64,000 bases of DNA, taken from assembly GCA_934045075.1 (NCBI GenBank), contig OW203751.1:9371321-9435320 (forward strand), read 5' to 3'. The notes under the pieces are model-generated. The model was not told the origin of the DNA, did not search any database, and was given only the letters and a program-made list of their open reading frames with translations. Position numbers and translations under genes: made by a program. This document shows positions 32,301-40,307 of the stretch, piece after piece (within the stretch, counting starts at the first letter, position 1; the number at the start of each line of letters is the position of its first letter). Source of the stretch: Yponomeuta sedellus. Lineage: Eukaryota; Arthropoda; Insecta; Lepidoptera; Yponomeutidae.

Positions 32301-34766
32301 GTACCGGCTCATGTCGCCTGCGCCGGTGAACATCGTCACGACGTCCTGGGAGGTGCCGTTTTTCTGTTCGGGAGAGAGTGAGGGGGGGTTTTTGAAATTC
32401 GCACGTTCCTGTACAGGAGACTTGGGAGGTCTGGAGACCTGGATCTCTCTTGAAACGGAGAACAGTTAGATAGATCGTTATCAACCCTTGTATGTCCCCA
32501 CTGCTGCGGCACGGGTCTCTTCCTGCATCGCAATAAGGTTAGGCCATACTCCACCATGGGGGCCAAGAGGATTGGTACAGGATTGTAAGATAGTGGCGGG
32601 CCTTACTGTCAGAAGTTAGATAGATAGATGGAGAACACTTTATCTTCTATAACATAAAAATGAATCGCTGAATGTGTTGCTAAGCGCAAATCTCGAGAGC
32701 AGCTGAACCGATTTCGCTGATTCTTTTTTTAGACTATTCCTTAAAGTACGAGGATGGTTCTACGGAGAGGAAAAAAAATAAGAATCGACTATTAGGCGGT
32801 ACGAAGTTCGCGGGGTCAGTTGTACATGAAAAAGGAAATTACAGAGATATTTTGTAACCTAAGAGTACAGACGGCGGCCTTATCACTAAAAGTGATCTCT
32901 TTCGTTTATATTTAAATCTTCCGTTCTATGTTGCCACTCATATTGTATGGTCCATTTGGTGTTATGGTTTATGAATAAACATTTCTTACTCTTACTCTCT
33001 TAGTCTTACTCTTCCAGACCAGCTTTGGGTGGACTGGACTATATATTGGAGAGGCGGTTTAAGGGCGGTGGTAGCGGAGCGGTGTAGAACGCCGGCCTCT
33101 CAATGGGGAGGTCGTGGGTTCAAACCCCGGCATGTACCAATGACTTGGTTTTCTAAGTTACGTACATTTGTGAAATTATAGTAGCAATGCTACTCGCTAA
33201 CGTTGAAGGAAAAACATCGTAAGGAAACCCTAGTGTCTGAAGTGTTAACGTACCTCAGCGCTTGCTACGTACAATGGCCTAACTATGAGGCTAAGTGCGG
33301 AAATCTCAGGTCTAACTAACTATATTGGAGAATGAATTAGAGGTACAAATCAATAGAGTAGAAATCTTATGAAGAAATCTTACCCCATACAGCAGTCCGA
33401 ACTCCTCGTAGGGCAGTTTCTGTTCCTTCGGCACCACATCCTTCGCCAGCTTCAGAAGGGGATCCTCGTAGCCCCAGAGCAGTTGTCCCACCGACACCTG
33501 TAGACGAAGAAAAACATTCATCAATTGTTTATGTCACAGTCAAAACTCTTAAACGGTCAAAACTAGTTAAAATCAGTCAAAACTAGTTTTGACTGCTAAA
33601 ATCAGTCAAAAGTACTTTTGTCCAAAGCTTATTTGAAATACCAAATGGTAAAAACACCTAAAATGATGCATCGCTCAATCTGCGACAGCAACAATATAGG
33701 TGCGACGAAGCGCGTAGCGTAGCGGAGCGCGAAGGAGCGTGTTAGGTTGAACATGTAAGACCGAAAACCAACTCGACATTGTTGGATACATATTAGAATT
33801 TTATTTTATTTTTCTGCAGTCAAAACTAGTTTTGACTGATTTTAGCAGTCAAAACTAGTTTTGACCGTTTAAGAGTTTTGACTTTAAACTTTATTATAAA
33901 ATTTTTGAAACAAAAGAAATTTTAGGCGATATACCGTCATGAATATTATGCAGAAGAAACAAGGAGAAGCGCTCGTGTATGTCCCCACTGCTGGGGCACG
34001 GCTCTCCCGGAGTATGGTTAGGCCATACTCCACCACGGGTGCCAAGTCCGGGTTGGTGGAGGATTGTAAGACAGTGGCAGGCCTTACTGTCAGAAGTGAT
34101 TAAGCCGCCCATAAGGTCTCTGACATGGCTTAACGACTGCCATTACATAACAGCCGGCACCAACGGCTTAACGTGCCTTGCGAAGCACGGAAGCGCTCGG
34201 AACAATGCCACTAGCGGTAAGTCACGGGACGGTCACTCATCCTGCACCGGACCGCGCCTGTTGTTGCTTAAACAAGTGATTGATTCCAATCACTCGGTTC
34301 GACTAGGCCACGTTATGTTATGTTGTATAGTACTCAATAATTTATTGCATACCACAAGGCACCTTTGGTGGAGTATGACCTATACCTTCTTCAGGGAAGA
34401 GACCCGTGACCCTCAGTGGGGGCATAATGGGTTGATGATGATGATTTTCATCGATGAGTTGATGGTGATGATCTTTTTCTCCACTACAATACGGCTGAAG
34501 GCAGAGGCTTACATTTTACATTGACATTCAGTACCTAAACGGAATGTAAATTCTTTACGTTGAAATAAATTTGTTTCATTTCATTGATGATTCCACAAGT
34601 ACGCGTATATACAGATGATGTTTAAAACAAAAAATATAGATCTTTGTTAGTGATACATTTAATCTTATCTTACCTCGACGAAGGGTTTAATCTTGAGGAT
34701 GTCCATGATGGACGCCATCGCGAGTCGGAGGAATCGAGCTGCATGCTTCGATTGGGATGTTGCACT
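23264..34766 (-). CDS. CD36-family scavenger receptor class B, 3' eight exons (partial gene)
   Basis: Eight minus-strand exons (34674-34766, 33384-33497, 32137-32363, 28338-28495, 25226-25347, 24436-24561, 24115-24257, 23264-23381) have GT/AG borders and compatible phases and give ~366 residues ending in a stop. The order of hallmarks is that of CD36/SR-B proteins: LLWGYEDPLLKLA, a glycosylatable NGTS, PHWTTDAC, DLCRLLPL, GYRFTPPED, a CxC...C...NVSLC cysteine cluster, SFPHFYLADPSL, NFPDIVFPIIWFEE, a C-terminal hydrophobic helix and a short tail. Such proteins sit in the plasma membrane with two membrane spans and bind or take up lipids, carotenoids, lipoproteins or apoptotic debris; which ligand applies here cannot be told. 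The usual length is ~500 residues, so the first span and ~130 residues are missing and should lie beyond 34766. Introns are packed with SINEs, a solo LTR and exon-derived tandem arrays. The subfamily is undetermined. Confidence 0.93.
23458..24113 (-). repeat. Chimeric tandem array: exon 3' end + donor + 5S-SINE head
   Basis: The landmark CACTCCGTG recurs at 23491, 23619, 23742 (one change), 23870, 23993 and 24094, giving alternating 128 and 123-bp steps and hence a 251-bp higher-order unit; the last step is 101 bp. Read on the minus strand, each monomer has GACCTGCCTCA-GGTAGG (end of exon 24115-24257 plus donor), ~45 bp of intron start, then the 5S-like SINE head (GGCTGCCTGAGTGATCTTAA and CGATCACGAAGGTTA). 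Monomers carry the exon end without its coding frame. Confidence 0.85.
24115..24257 (-). CDS. SR-B exon with C-terminal transmembrane helix
   Basis: A 143-bp exon, acceptor CCTTCGCAG and donor CATCAG|GTAGGA, phase 0 in and phase 2 out. It begins GIDELPEQVSSLLRLATKVP and continues into a strongly hydrophobic helix (LGWGLSLLGLLLILLAVTCL). This is the second membrane span. The last ~25 bp of the exon and its donor are copied in the tandem array immediately downstream (23458-24113). Confidence 0.94.
24306..24377 (+). mobile_element. 5S-SINE tail next to an SR-B exon
   Basis: Only the last ~70 bp: GGCCTAACCTTCCTGCGATG, GACCCGTGCCCCAGCAGT, GGGTTGATAA, followed at once by a CR1-like tail (TGTACAATAAAGAATATTC). 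Confidence 0.65.
24436..24561 (-). CDS. SR-B exon, distal ectodomain
   Basis: A 42-codon exon in phase 0-0, acceptor CTCCCCAG and donor GAG|GTGAGA. It encodes EMGIAMRARARIQINLAVSQ, then VANFPDIVFPIIWFEE. This is the last ectodomain stretch before the C-terminal membrane segment. A short (CG)n run codes for the alternating Arg-Ala block. Confidence 0.93.
24866..25143 (+). mobile_element. Rearranged 5S-SINE
   Basis: Pieces are out of order: TTATGGGCGGTTTGATAAC first, a unique stretch, then GGCACGTTAAGCCGTTGG, ATGGCAGTTGTC and the 3' part with GTGGTGGAGTATGG. This indicates an internal deletion and duplication. Confidence 0.6.
25226..25347 (-). CDS. SR-B exon with SFPHFYLADPSL motif
   Basis: A 122-bp exon, acceptor CCGCAG and donor CCT|GTAAGT, phase 1 in and phase 0 out. 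It encodes SPIMLSFPHFYLADPSLREA, then ISPPDPEKHRLFIDVQP. The SFPHFYLADP string is a CD36-family signature in the beta-rich ectodomain. The intron separating it from 28338 is almost entirely exon-derived repeats plus one SINE-A insertion. Confidence 0.94.
25565..25700 (-). pseudogene. Outlying ghost exon copy, donor lost
   Basis: The most distant copy of the truncated exon: the PSGLFNVSLC coding segment is recognisable, but the GT donor has become TGATTA and the 5' part is scrambled. It is separated from the main array by the SINE-A insertion at 25705-25965. Confidence 0.7.
25705..25965 (-). mobile_element. SINE-A in the SR-B intron
   Basis: A reversed copy from CTTCTTCAGGCTATTATAGT to TAGGCCGACACC, separating the outlying ghost exon from the main array. 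Confidence 0.68.
26310..28337 (-). repeat. Tandem array of truncated SR-B exon copies with splice donors
   Basis: Copies of the 3' half of exon 28338-28495 with its intron start recur at about 26315-26400, 26445-26525, 26665-26785, 26845-26925, 27055-27165, 27265-27385, 27430-27500, 27610-27725, 27795-27910, 27980-28095 and 28150-28260. The three units at 27610-28095 are nearly identical with a 185-bp period and are the youngest. Most keep ACTTACCRTA (the reversed donor), but carry frame breaks; in the young units the CFC cysteine motif becomes CF-stop. No copy has the parent's 5' half. Confidence 0.85.
28153..28274 (-). pseudogene. Ghost exon copy with open frame (copy nearest the parent)
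   Basis: This copy of the 28338-28495 exon's 3' half keeps an open frame through NRCVCPDGLLCTPSSLFNVS and on to LCQYG, so all four cysteines and the donor (ATATG|GTAAGTAA) survive. An AG at 28275-28276 would give a 119-bp exon in the same phases (2 in, 1 out) as the parent, but no strong pyrimidine tract precedes it and the conserved 5' half is absent. It is more likely a relic than a used alternative exon. Confidence 0.55.
28338..28495 (-). CDS. SR-B exon with CxC cluster; parent of the ghost-exon array
   Basis: A 158-bp exon with acceptor CTATCCCCAG and donor CAATATG|GTAAGT, phase 2 in and phase 1 out. It encodes FLREVESNAGVSGYRFTPPE followed by DVFAADDHNRCFCPAG and ends GLFNVSLCQY. The four cysteines complete the six-cysteine disulfide core, and NVS is a glycosylation site. 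Its 3' half and donor are repeated downstream in the intron about ten times (25565-28337); only this copy has the full 5' half, a good acceptor and the correct frame. A 5S-like SINE lies ~40 bp upstream of the acceptor. Confidence 0.92.
28534..28886 (+). mobile_element. 5S-rRNA-headed SINE, full length
   Basis: The head has CGCTCGTGGCCTAGTCGAAC, then GATTAAGCAACA and GCGGTCAGGTACATGGGTGA, in the order of 5S rRNA positions ~45-90, which contain the internal RNA polymerase III promoter. The body is CTAGTGGCATTTTTCCGAGC ... GGCAGTCGTTAAG ... GGCGGCTTAATAAC ... GTGGTGGAGTATGG, and the tail is GAGACCCTTGCTCCTGCAGT. It lies in the SR-B intron next to exon 28338-28495. Comparison with 5S rRNA is from memory. 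Confidence 0.75.
29268..29470 (-). mobile_element. 5S-headed SINE, head missing
   Basis: A reversed body from CGATAACAACCCTTGTACG to CCATTACATGACAGCCGG, truncated before the 5S-like head. Confidence 0.7.
29987..30164 (-). mobile_element. Helitron-like element inside a palindromic MITE
   Basis: Runs from CTAGCTGACCCAGCG (3' end, reversed) to TATTATAGA (5' end, reversed). It interrupts the MITE that begins at about 29899. Confidence 0.62.
30181..30350 (+). mobile_element. 5S-SINE body, divergent subfamily
   Basis: GGCAGTCGTTAAGCCAAG, then TTGAAAACTTCTGACAG, CCACTAGTCTTGC and GAGACCCGTGCCCCTCGG. It shares the variant body of the copy at 43997, and lies directly after a Helitron-like element. 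Confidence 0.65.
30405..30530 (+). mobile_element. LINE 3' tail, shared with 34475-34590
   Basis: CTACACTACAATACGGCCCG, GAATGTAAATTCTTCACGTT and an ATTCGATTTGATT tail; nearly the same order recurs at 34475-34590. Confidence 0.5.
30590..30905 (+). repeat. 33-bp tandem repeat inside a palindromic MITE
   Basis: CCTAGAATCAGTGAATCAGT plus TGTACAGTGTAGG repeats nine to ten times. Flanked by MITE arms (TGAACATGAGAAATCTTAAC left, CTGGCGCTCGTTAGC right). Confidence 0.82.
31492..31799. mobile_element. CAGAGTGC MITE in the SR-B intron
   Basis: Both ends intact: ACAGAGTGCTTAGTGCGAG and CTCGCACTAAGCACTCTG. Confidence 0.8.
31895..32114 (-). mobile_element. Degenerate solo LTR, gypsy family
   Basis: Aligns with the 263-bp LTR: CGACTTCAGGTG, TTTATTTGTAGAT, AAACAGAAAA, AATGAGGGAAATCGAA, and the end GGTTTGCACCGTTACA. 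No internal element sequence follows. It lies in the SR-B intron about 22 bp from the donor at 32137. Confidence 0.85.
32137..32363 (-). CDS. SR-B exon with first two ectodomain cysteines
   Basis: A 227-bp exon entering in phase 0 (AAA AAC GGC ACC) and leaving in phase 2 (CTC AA|GTGAGT). It encodes KNGTSQDVVTMFTG, then PHWTTDACNSIAG, SIFPPHI, NDTIHVYDKDLC and LLPL. The two cysteines match the first pair of the six-cysteine disulfide region of CD36-like ectodomains. NGTS and NDTI are potential N-glycosylation sites. A degenerate solo LTR starts only ~22 bp past the donor (31895-32114). Confidence 0.93.
32475..32617 (-). mobile_element. 5S-SINE 3' fragment
   Basis: A reversed 3' part from TATCAACCCTTGTATGTCCC to GGCCTTACTGTCAGAAG. 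It lies in the SR-B intron just upstream of exon 32137-32363. Confidence 0.7.
32646..32822 (+). mobile_element. Helitron-like element in the SR-B intron, 3' end mutated
   Basis: Starts TCTATAACATAAAAATGAAT. The end reads GGGGTCAGTTG where CTAG is expected, so this copy has lost its 3' signature. Confidence 0.62.
33062..33310 (+). mobile_element. tRNA-headed SINE in the SR-B intron
   Basis: A head with GTAGCGGAGCGGTGTAGAAC and GGTCGTGGGTTCAAACCCC (box B), and the body string GAAGGAAAAACATCGTAAGG, a common lepidopteran SINE block. Only ~75 bp separate it from exon 33384-33497. Confidence 0.65.
33384..33497 (-). CDS. SR-B exon with LLWGYEDP motif
   Basis: A 38-codon exon in phase 0-0. It opens VSVGQLLWGYEDPLLKLAKD and ends EEFGLLYG before donor GGG|GTAAGA. 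LWGYEDP is one of the most conserved CD36-family strings, so this exon alone identifies the family. A foldback element (33536-33882) sits 39 bp outside its acceptor. Confidence 0.94.
33536..33882. mobile_element. Foldback element beside an SR-B exon
   Basis: Arms with AGTCAAAACTCTTAAACGGT and CAAAACTAGTTTTGACTGCT recur reversed at 33818-33882. It lies 39 bp upstream of the exon at 33497, where it could fold over the branch-point region. Confidence 0.72.
33974..34313 (-). mobile_element. 5S-headed SINE in the SR-B intron
   Basis: A near full-length reversed copy from TGTATGTCCCCACTGCTG to CTCGGTTCGACTAGGCCACG; the promoter-like part is shortened (TCCTGCACCGGACCGCGCC). Confidence 0.75.
34362..34440 (+). 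mobile_element. 5S-SINE 3' fragment
   Basis: GTGGAGTATGACCTATACC and GAGACCCGTGACCCTCAGTG with a GATGATGATG tail. Confidence 0.55.
34674..34766 (-). CDS. SR-B exon (first exon found in the window)
   Basis: A 31-codon exon in phase 0-0, bounded by acceptor TCCACAG and donor GAG|GTAAGA. It encodes a helical ectodomain piece containing SKHAARFLRLAM and ending LKIKPFVE, a stretch that in CD36-family proteins directly precedes the LLWGYEDP motif. That motif starts the next exon at 33497. The protein start is not here; preceding exons were not recognised up to 64000. Confidence 0.88.
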
Positions 34767-34974
34767 CTGTGGACGGAAGAGAAGCATTCTGTTAGTAACT
34801 AGTTGTAAGCAGAGCAGATACCAATACAATAATATTTATTGCCAAAGTATTTCTTAATGATTCGCGATACTCATACATAGTTATATATTAGTCTACCCGA
34901 GACCACGGCAACTGTAACGCTGCCGAAACGTCGGGAAATAAGGTAATTATGTTTTACCTAATAAATAATCGCGA

Positions 34975-35107
34975 TTTTACTATTTTTATTTTTAATGCAC
35001 TAGCCCGTGCTAAGGAACAAATTTAAAAACCTATTTAGAGGCTAAAAATTTCACCCATGCCGGGATTCGAACCCGCAACCTCTGGCTATCCGTGCCAGCG
35101 CTCTACC
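34975..35107 (-). mobile_element. tRNA-type SINE inserted in a MITE, ~11-bp duplication
   Basis: A reversed SINE from TTTTTAATGCACTAGCCC through GGGATTCGAACCCGCAACC to CAGCGCTCTACC, 5'-truncated within the tRNA head. AATCGCGATTT flanks it on both sides, and the flanks rejoin into the MITE sequence. Confidence 0.75.
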
Positions 35108-35655
35108 AATCGCGATTTGTATATAACCGTTTAATACATAACTATTTATTAACAAATAAGTTTTAACATTAGCGAATACACAGCGGGCCCCGCACTAGGT
35201 AAGGGCGCTCGCGATACAGATCTATCGCTGGCGCCCAAAACAGTATTTTGAAAGACAGTGTTATACGAGCATTACAAACATTATAAAGACAAACATGCAA
35301 TGGTCATTATGACTTAAAGATAGTCGGGAACCTGCCTCAAAACTTCATTGTAGAGACATGTAATGTTTTTGAACTAAAACTTTCGTAAGCACAACCCATT
35401 GTAGACTTTTAGTCCGGATTTACTTACGGGTGTTGTTATATCGGAAAAGTCCGACCAGGTTTCGCTCCGATTCGCAGAGCTTAATCATGGTGAGCAGAGA
35501 CGGAGCTCGCGTCGTCGGTTGCTTGTCTCACACTCTGTGCTTTTGGCACAAAAGACATTACATGTCTTGTAGACTTTTAGTCCGGATTTACTTACGGGTG
35601 TTGTTATATCGGAAAAGTCAGACCAGGTTTCGCTCCGATTCGCAGAGCTTAACAA

Positions 35656-35960
35656 GACATGTAATGTCTTTGTGCCAAAAGGGTTACTTAGATAATATTA
35701 AGGATTATTTAGGTGACAATGATGACGGCAATAAAAGCTAGTACAATACGTGAGTTCTATGTTATATAATAATTATATAAACTCTGTTAATTAAGGACGT
35801 TGAAAAGACTATGTTAAGTGTATTTTTTGTCCATTTTTTCTCCAAAACTATCCACATTTTAAAATGGACACCTAGTTTATTTTGTAGCGTACAATAAGTC
35901 ATAGTTTTTGTGCAATTTTGATTAAAATATTTTGTAAGTTATGTTCATCGGCGAATTTGT
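35656..35960 (+). mobile_element. Dispersed repeat (GTTAATTAAGGAC family)
   Basis: GTGCCAAAAGGGTTACTTAG, CAATACGTGAGTTCTATG, GTTAATTAAGGACGTTGAAA and GGACACCTAGTTTATTTTG. Copies lie at 38786-38930, 54605-54850 and 56705-56935. Probably a LINE 3' UTR; no coding part seen. Confidence 0.55.
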
Positions 35961-35981
35961 AGCTGCAATGGTACCAACCAT

Positions 35982-36103
35982 TTGTATGTCCCCACTGCTG
36001 GGGCACAGGACTCTTTCTGCATCGCAGGAAGGTCAGGCCATACACCAGAACGGGGGCCAAGTCCGGGTTAGTGGAGGATTGTAAGACAGTGGCGGGCCTT
36101 ACT
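35982..36103 (-). mobile_element. 5S-SINE 3' fragment
   Basis: A reversed TTTGTATGTCCCCACTGCTG to CAGTGGCGGGCCTTACT. Confidence 0.65.
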
Positions 36104-36473
36104 CACTATCGCGGAGTTTGATTTTGACTATCGACCGAATAGGAGCTATTGAAATGAATGTGTTCGTATTATTCTATTAAAAAACTAGGTACATGGAGTC
36201 TAAAGCCTGTAAAGCTTAATTCCGACAGTCTATTAAAAATATAATATTGATAACACGTGTACCTACGTCACCTAAGACTGATATAACATTAATCATCACT
36301 TATTACTAGAGTAATTAAGCATGGCTGCGATAAACAGGAAAACGTGGGTTGATTATGTAAAGTTGTTTTTTTGAAACAGATCAACTTTATTGATCAAAAG
36401 AAGTTGGTCATGTTTATGTTGTGCGGTTTGGCAAGGCGATGAAAGAAAATATCCATAAGAAGTTGTAACGGTG

Positions 36474-36735
36474 CGAACCTCTTTACACGATTTTTATTTC
36501 TCTTTCTATCTATCATTTTCAAATATTTAAATTACGTCACACATTTTTAAATTTCCCTCATTTTCATCATTACTACTTTACCCTTCGACCAGATCTGACT
36601 ATTTACCTGCTTATCCGTTTTTATCTAGTTTTTCTGTTTTATTATAAAATAACACTACCTATCTACAAATAAAGCAACAAATTGAAGTCGTTCCAGTTTT
36701 AATTATTTGTAAAAGTTCTACTACATTTCAAAGTA
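36474..36735 (+). mobile_element. Diverged solo LTR, gypsy family
   Basis: Starts TGTAACGGTGCGAACCTC and runs through ATTTCCCTCATTTT, GACCAGATCTGACT and CTACAAATAAAGC to TCGTTCCAG, the order of the gypsy LTR in plus orientation. Divergence is higher than in the complete element. Confidence 0.8.
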
Positions 36736-36779
36736 AAGAACCTGAATCTACACTCTCTGAAGGGCAGAGGTCTCCTCTC

Positions 36780-36802
36780 AGAGAGAGAGAGAGAGAGAGA
36801 AA
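36780..36802. repeat. (GA)n microsatellite
   Basis: About 11 GA units, uninterrupted. Confidence 0.85.
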
Positions 36803-36844
36803 GGGAGAATATACTTATTTAAAAACAACGTTTTATAGGTTTAA

Positions 36845-37120
36845 TACATTTTTAAAAATTGTCCATAGCACGGATAAGTGCATTAAAAAGAATATAATCA
36901 TGTGGGTACAGCGATATCATTCCGATGTAAAACCTAACTGTAAAGTAGGTACTCGGGGCTGCAAGTGATGCAAATTACTTCAGCCAGATGTGGCTGCCTG
37001 TACGTAATACAGAGAGTATTGTAAAGAGGTTCGAAATTTCACTGATGTCGGTGGTCGCCCATTAGCTCTGTTGGGAGAGCGCTGGCACGGTTAGCCAGAG
37101 GTCGCGGGTTCGAGTCCCGT
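36845..37120 (+). mobile_element. tRNA-type SINE unit
   Basis: AAACCTAACTGTAAAGTAGG and AATACAGAGAGTATTGTAAA lead into a tRNA-like head (GCCCATTAGCTCTGTTGGGA, box B GGGTTCGAGTCCC). It is cut at 37120 by the 5S-SINE. Confidence 0.65.
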
Positions 37121-37125
37121 TACGT

Positions 37126-37426
37126 TATCAACCCTTGTATGTCCCCACTGCTGGGGCACGGGTCTCTTCCTGCATCGAAGGAAGGTTAGGCCATACTCCA
37201 CCACGGGGGCCAAGTCCGGGTTGGTGGAGGATTGTAAGACAGTGGCGGGCCTTACTGTCAGAAGTTATCAAGCCGCCCATAAGGCCTCTGACATGGCTTA
37301 ACGACTGTCATTATATGACAGCCGGCACCAACGGCTTAACGTGCCTTGCGAAGCACGGAAGCGCTCGGAAAAATGCCACTAGCGGTAGTCACGGGACGCT
37401 CACCCATCCCGTACCTGACCGCGCCT
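37126..37426 (-). mobile_element. 5S-headed SINE, minus copy of a head-to-head pair
   Basis: Runs from the reversed 3' end CAACCCTTGTATGTCCCC to CCGTACCTGACCGCGCCTG and stops inside the head, where the plus copy begins. Confidence 0.8.
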
Positions 37427-37792
37427 GTGGCCTAGCGGAACCGAGTGGTTGGAATCAATCACTTGGGTTAAGCAATAAGCAACAACAGGCGCGGTCAGGT
37501 ACTGGATCATCTCGTGACTACCGCTAGTGGCATTTTTTCCGAGCGCTTCCGTGCTTCGCAAGGCGCGTTAAGCCGTTGGTGCCGGCTGTCATGTAATGGC
37601 AGTCGTTAAGCCATATCAGAGGCCTTATGGGCGGCTTGATAACTTCTGACAGTAAGGCCCGCCACTGTCTTACAATCCTCCACCAACCCGGACTTGGTCC
37701 CCGTGGTGGAGTATGGCCTAACCTTCCTACCATTCAGGAGGAGACCCGTGCCCCAACAGTGGGGACTTATAAAGGGTTGATATCGATATCGA
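37427..37792 (+). mobile_element. 5S-headed SINE, plus copy of a head-to-head pair
   Basis: TGGCCTAGCGGAACCGAG head with AAGCAACAACAGGCGCGG, the full body, and a tail GGGTTGATATCGATATCGAA showing the short TATCGA repeat at the 3' end. Confidence 0.8.
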
Positions 37793-38265
37793 AATTTGTT
37801 AATTATTTGCTAATATTTAACAAATCTCATAATTCGCTTTAAGATAAAAACGTATGAACCTACGATTTTTTTCCATTGGTGACGCTAGTCAGCACTCCGA
37901 AGCGTCTTACTCGTAAGTATTATCGTTAATGATCACGCGTGCCCAGCGAGGCTGGCCTACCTGATGCCCTTCACAAATCTCACAGGCAGAGTGTAGCAAT
38001 TATATTTTTTGCTTATTATTCTGAGCATATTTCTCAATTAGCATCAAGTTTTTCCTTCGCAAATTATGTACCTATAAACTCCGTCGATACGGGTTATTTA
38101 AAACCTTTTTTTCTTGCAATCACCGAGTGACCTTTGCGTTTAAATTTATGTTTAAGAACCGGACGGACGGTTCAAAAAACCTTTTTGCTGTGGGCCCCGT
38201 GGAAAGATTGGTCAAAAATAATGGCTTAAATATCACAAATAGTGACAAAATAATGATAAAGAATC

Positions 38266-38417
38266 GCTCGTAGCCCTGGCTGCCTGAGTGATCTTAAATT
38301 AAAAAGGCCACTAGCGTTAGTCATAGGCGGCCTCCCATCCATGCGCTGGACGCCCCCTACATAGCTTAAGCTTCGTGATCGTTTAAGATGACTCAGGCAG
38401 CTGGGGCTACGAGCCAT
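38266..38417. mobile_element. Two 5S-SINE heads, head-to-head
   Basis: CTCGTAGCCCTGGCTGCCTG opens in plus orientation; after ~35 bp the sequence continues as a reversed head ending GGCAGCTGGGGCTACGAG. It forms an imperfect palindrome. Confidence 0.6.
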
Positions 38418-38934
38418 GTTTACAACGATGTTGGTATATTAACCATGGAATATCAAACGGAAGATAAGTCCAAAGTCTCAGTTCAAGGGAACCACAAAGT
38501 TATCAACCAAACCAGTTACTTTACTTAACTATAAATCAGTCGAGCAGTTATTTAGGTAAACGGATGGTGAAAACATAGGTGTTTATTTTATATAATAAAT
38601 AACACATAAGCAGAAGTGTGTAACATGCTGCGTGTGGGTTGAGTGTGTGTGTCATGTAAAAAAAACAGATGAGAAATCAGAATGAGCATGTTTATATCGT
38701 ACTGTGGAGTTCTATAGTAATATCTAAATATAAGACAAGACAAGATAAAATAAGAAACGCGGTTCAATAAATGTGTTAAGTGCACTTTGTGCCAAAAGGG
38801 CTACTATAACATAAAGGATTATTTAGATGACAATGATGTCTGGAATACTCTAAGCCAGTACAATGCATGAGTTCTATGCTTTATAAAAAATACATAAACT
38901 CTGTTAATTAAGGACTTTGAAAAGACTAGTCGTC

Positions 38935-39390
38935 GTCGTCAGTCTATACTAGTCCATTTCTGGACATAGCCCTCCCCTAATGAGCGCTCGTGGCCTAGGC
39001 GAACCGAGTGATTGGAATTAATCACTTGGTTAAGCAACAACAGGCGCGGTCAGGTACGGGATGGGTGAGTGTCCCGTGACTACCGCTAGTGGCATTTTTC
39101 CGAGCGCTTCCGTGCTTCGCAAGGCACGTTAAGCCGTTGGTGCCGGCTGTCATATAATGGCAGTCGTTAAGCCATGTCAGAGGCCTTATGGGCGGCTTCA
39201 TAACTTCTGACAGTAAGGCCCGCCACTGTCTTACAATCCTCCACCAACCCGGACTTGGCCCCCGTGGTGGAGTATGGCCTAACCTTCCTGCGATGCAGGA
39301 AGAGACCCGTGGCCCAGCAGTGGGGACATACAAGGGTCGATAATGAATGAGCGCCATAGCGCCCTGTCTTCAGCTTGCCGCATCCAGCAT
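38935..39390 (-). mobile_element. LINE-A 3' end split by a 5S-SINE
   Basis: Halves at 38935-38987 (TGGACATAGCCCTCCCC) and 39346-39390 (GCGCCATAGCGCCCTGTC) around the SINE at 38988-39345. Confidence 0.66.
38988..39345 (+). mobile_element. 5S-headed SINE with 9-bp target duplication
   Basis: A full-length copy with GTTAAGCAACAACAGGCGCG and GGGATGGGTGAG in the head. AATGAGCGC flanks it on both sides (38979-38987 and 39346-39354). The flanks rejoin into a LINE/SINE-A tail (CCCTCCCCTAATGAGCGCCA), proving a target-primed insertion. Confidence 0.8.
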
Positions 39391-39544
39391 CTGCCTGATT
39401 TTAATATCATTTCACCCATAATAACTCTTTCAATATCCTTTTTATAAAGTCTGGATAATTTGTATCATACTTATAACCAAGATTCACAGCGAACTAATTC
39501 ATTTAAATGTTCTGTCATTCATTGCAACAAAATTCTTATTAAAC

Positions 39545-39730
39545 ATGCCTCAACGAGCACGCGTCGTGGACAAATCTGTGACGAGACGCAGAACAGGGCA
39601 GATACATGTCTGCGTCGCCCGTGCCTGCGCCGCAGCGTACGTAGCTTGATGGCATTCCATGCTTTACAAAATCTGCGCTGCCCTGCGCTGTGTTGCGTCG
39701 CCTGCGTCTGAGCATGCGCCCAGCCTTAAT
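39545..39730. mobile_element. GC-richer dispersed repeat (GACGCAGGCGACGCA)
   Basis: GAGACGCAGAACAGGGCAGA, TGTCTGCGTCGCCCGTGCCT and GTTGCGTCGCCTGCGTCTGA. The reverse complement occurs at 63103-63315, split by a SINE fragment. Confidence 0.62.
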
Positions 39731-40307
39731 CTTTCTTGGAGATCGCACTACTATGTAAAGTAGGTACTCTCAGAGGTAGTCCATAAAGCTATCTCTTTAA
39801 ATCTCTGCGAAGTGCCTACTATAAAACTAGAACGGTCTCGCAGTTAGCTAGTAGGTAAATAAAGGTCAAAGGACGAAGTATTCGAATCCCACACAGACAA
39901 AGCCGTGACATTGACCTGAGTGACAAAATTTACTACGAAGTAAAATCGTGACAAAATGGTTTTATTTAAGGCCTTTTGCCAATCCTTATATCCACTCAAA
40001 CGTCCGGGTCGCGCGGCCACGTAAGTCTTAAACGTCCGCGCGCGCGAATTACATTTTTGCGCGCCGAGCGGCCGGTACCATTGTTAGAAAAAACTGTAAT
40101 AACTATAGAACTGCTGCAGCTACCACAAAATAAAATATACTTCCGAATAGCTTATGAAATGCACTATCAGATAAAGTAAAAATGACGGCTCCAAGTAACA
40201 TTTTACAGTGAAATTCAATAGAATACATGAAATCAATTGTGGAAACATGGCGTGTCGCTGCGGTAATTTAAAATGTCAATCTGTCGTTGTATGGAACACA
40301 AATCACT

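Noticed and set aside
37135..37527. Recurrent conserved peptide in several places (opens MYVPTAGARVSSCI)
   Set aside because: It is the reverse strand of the 5S-like SINE, repeated because the SINE is repeated.
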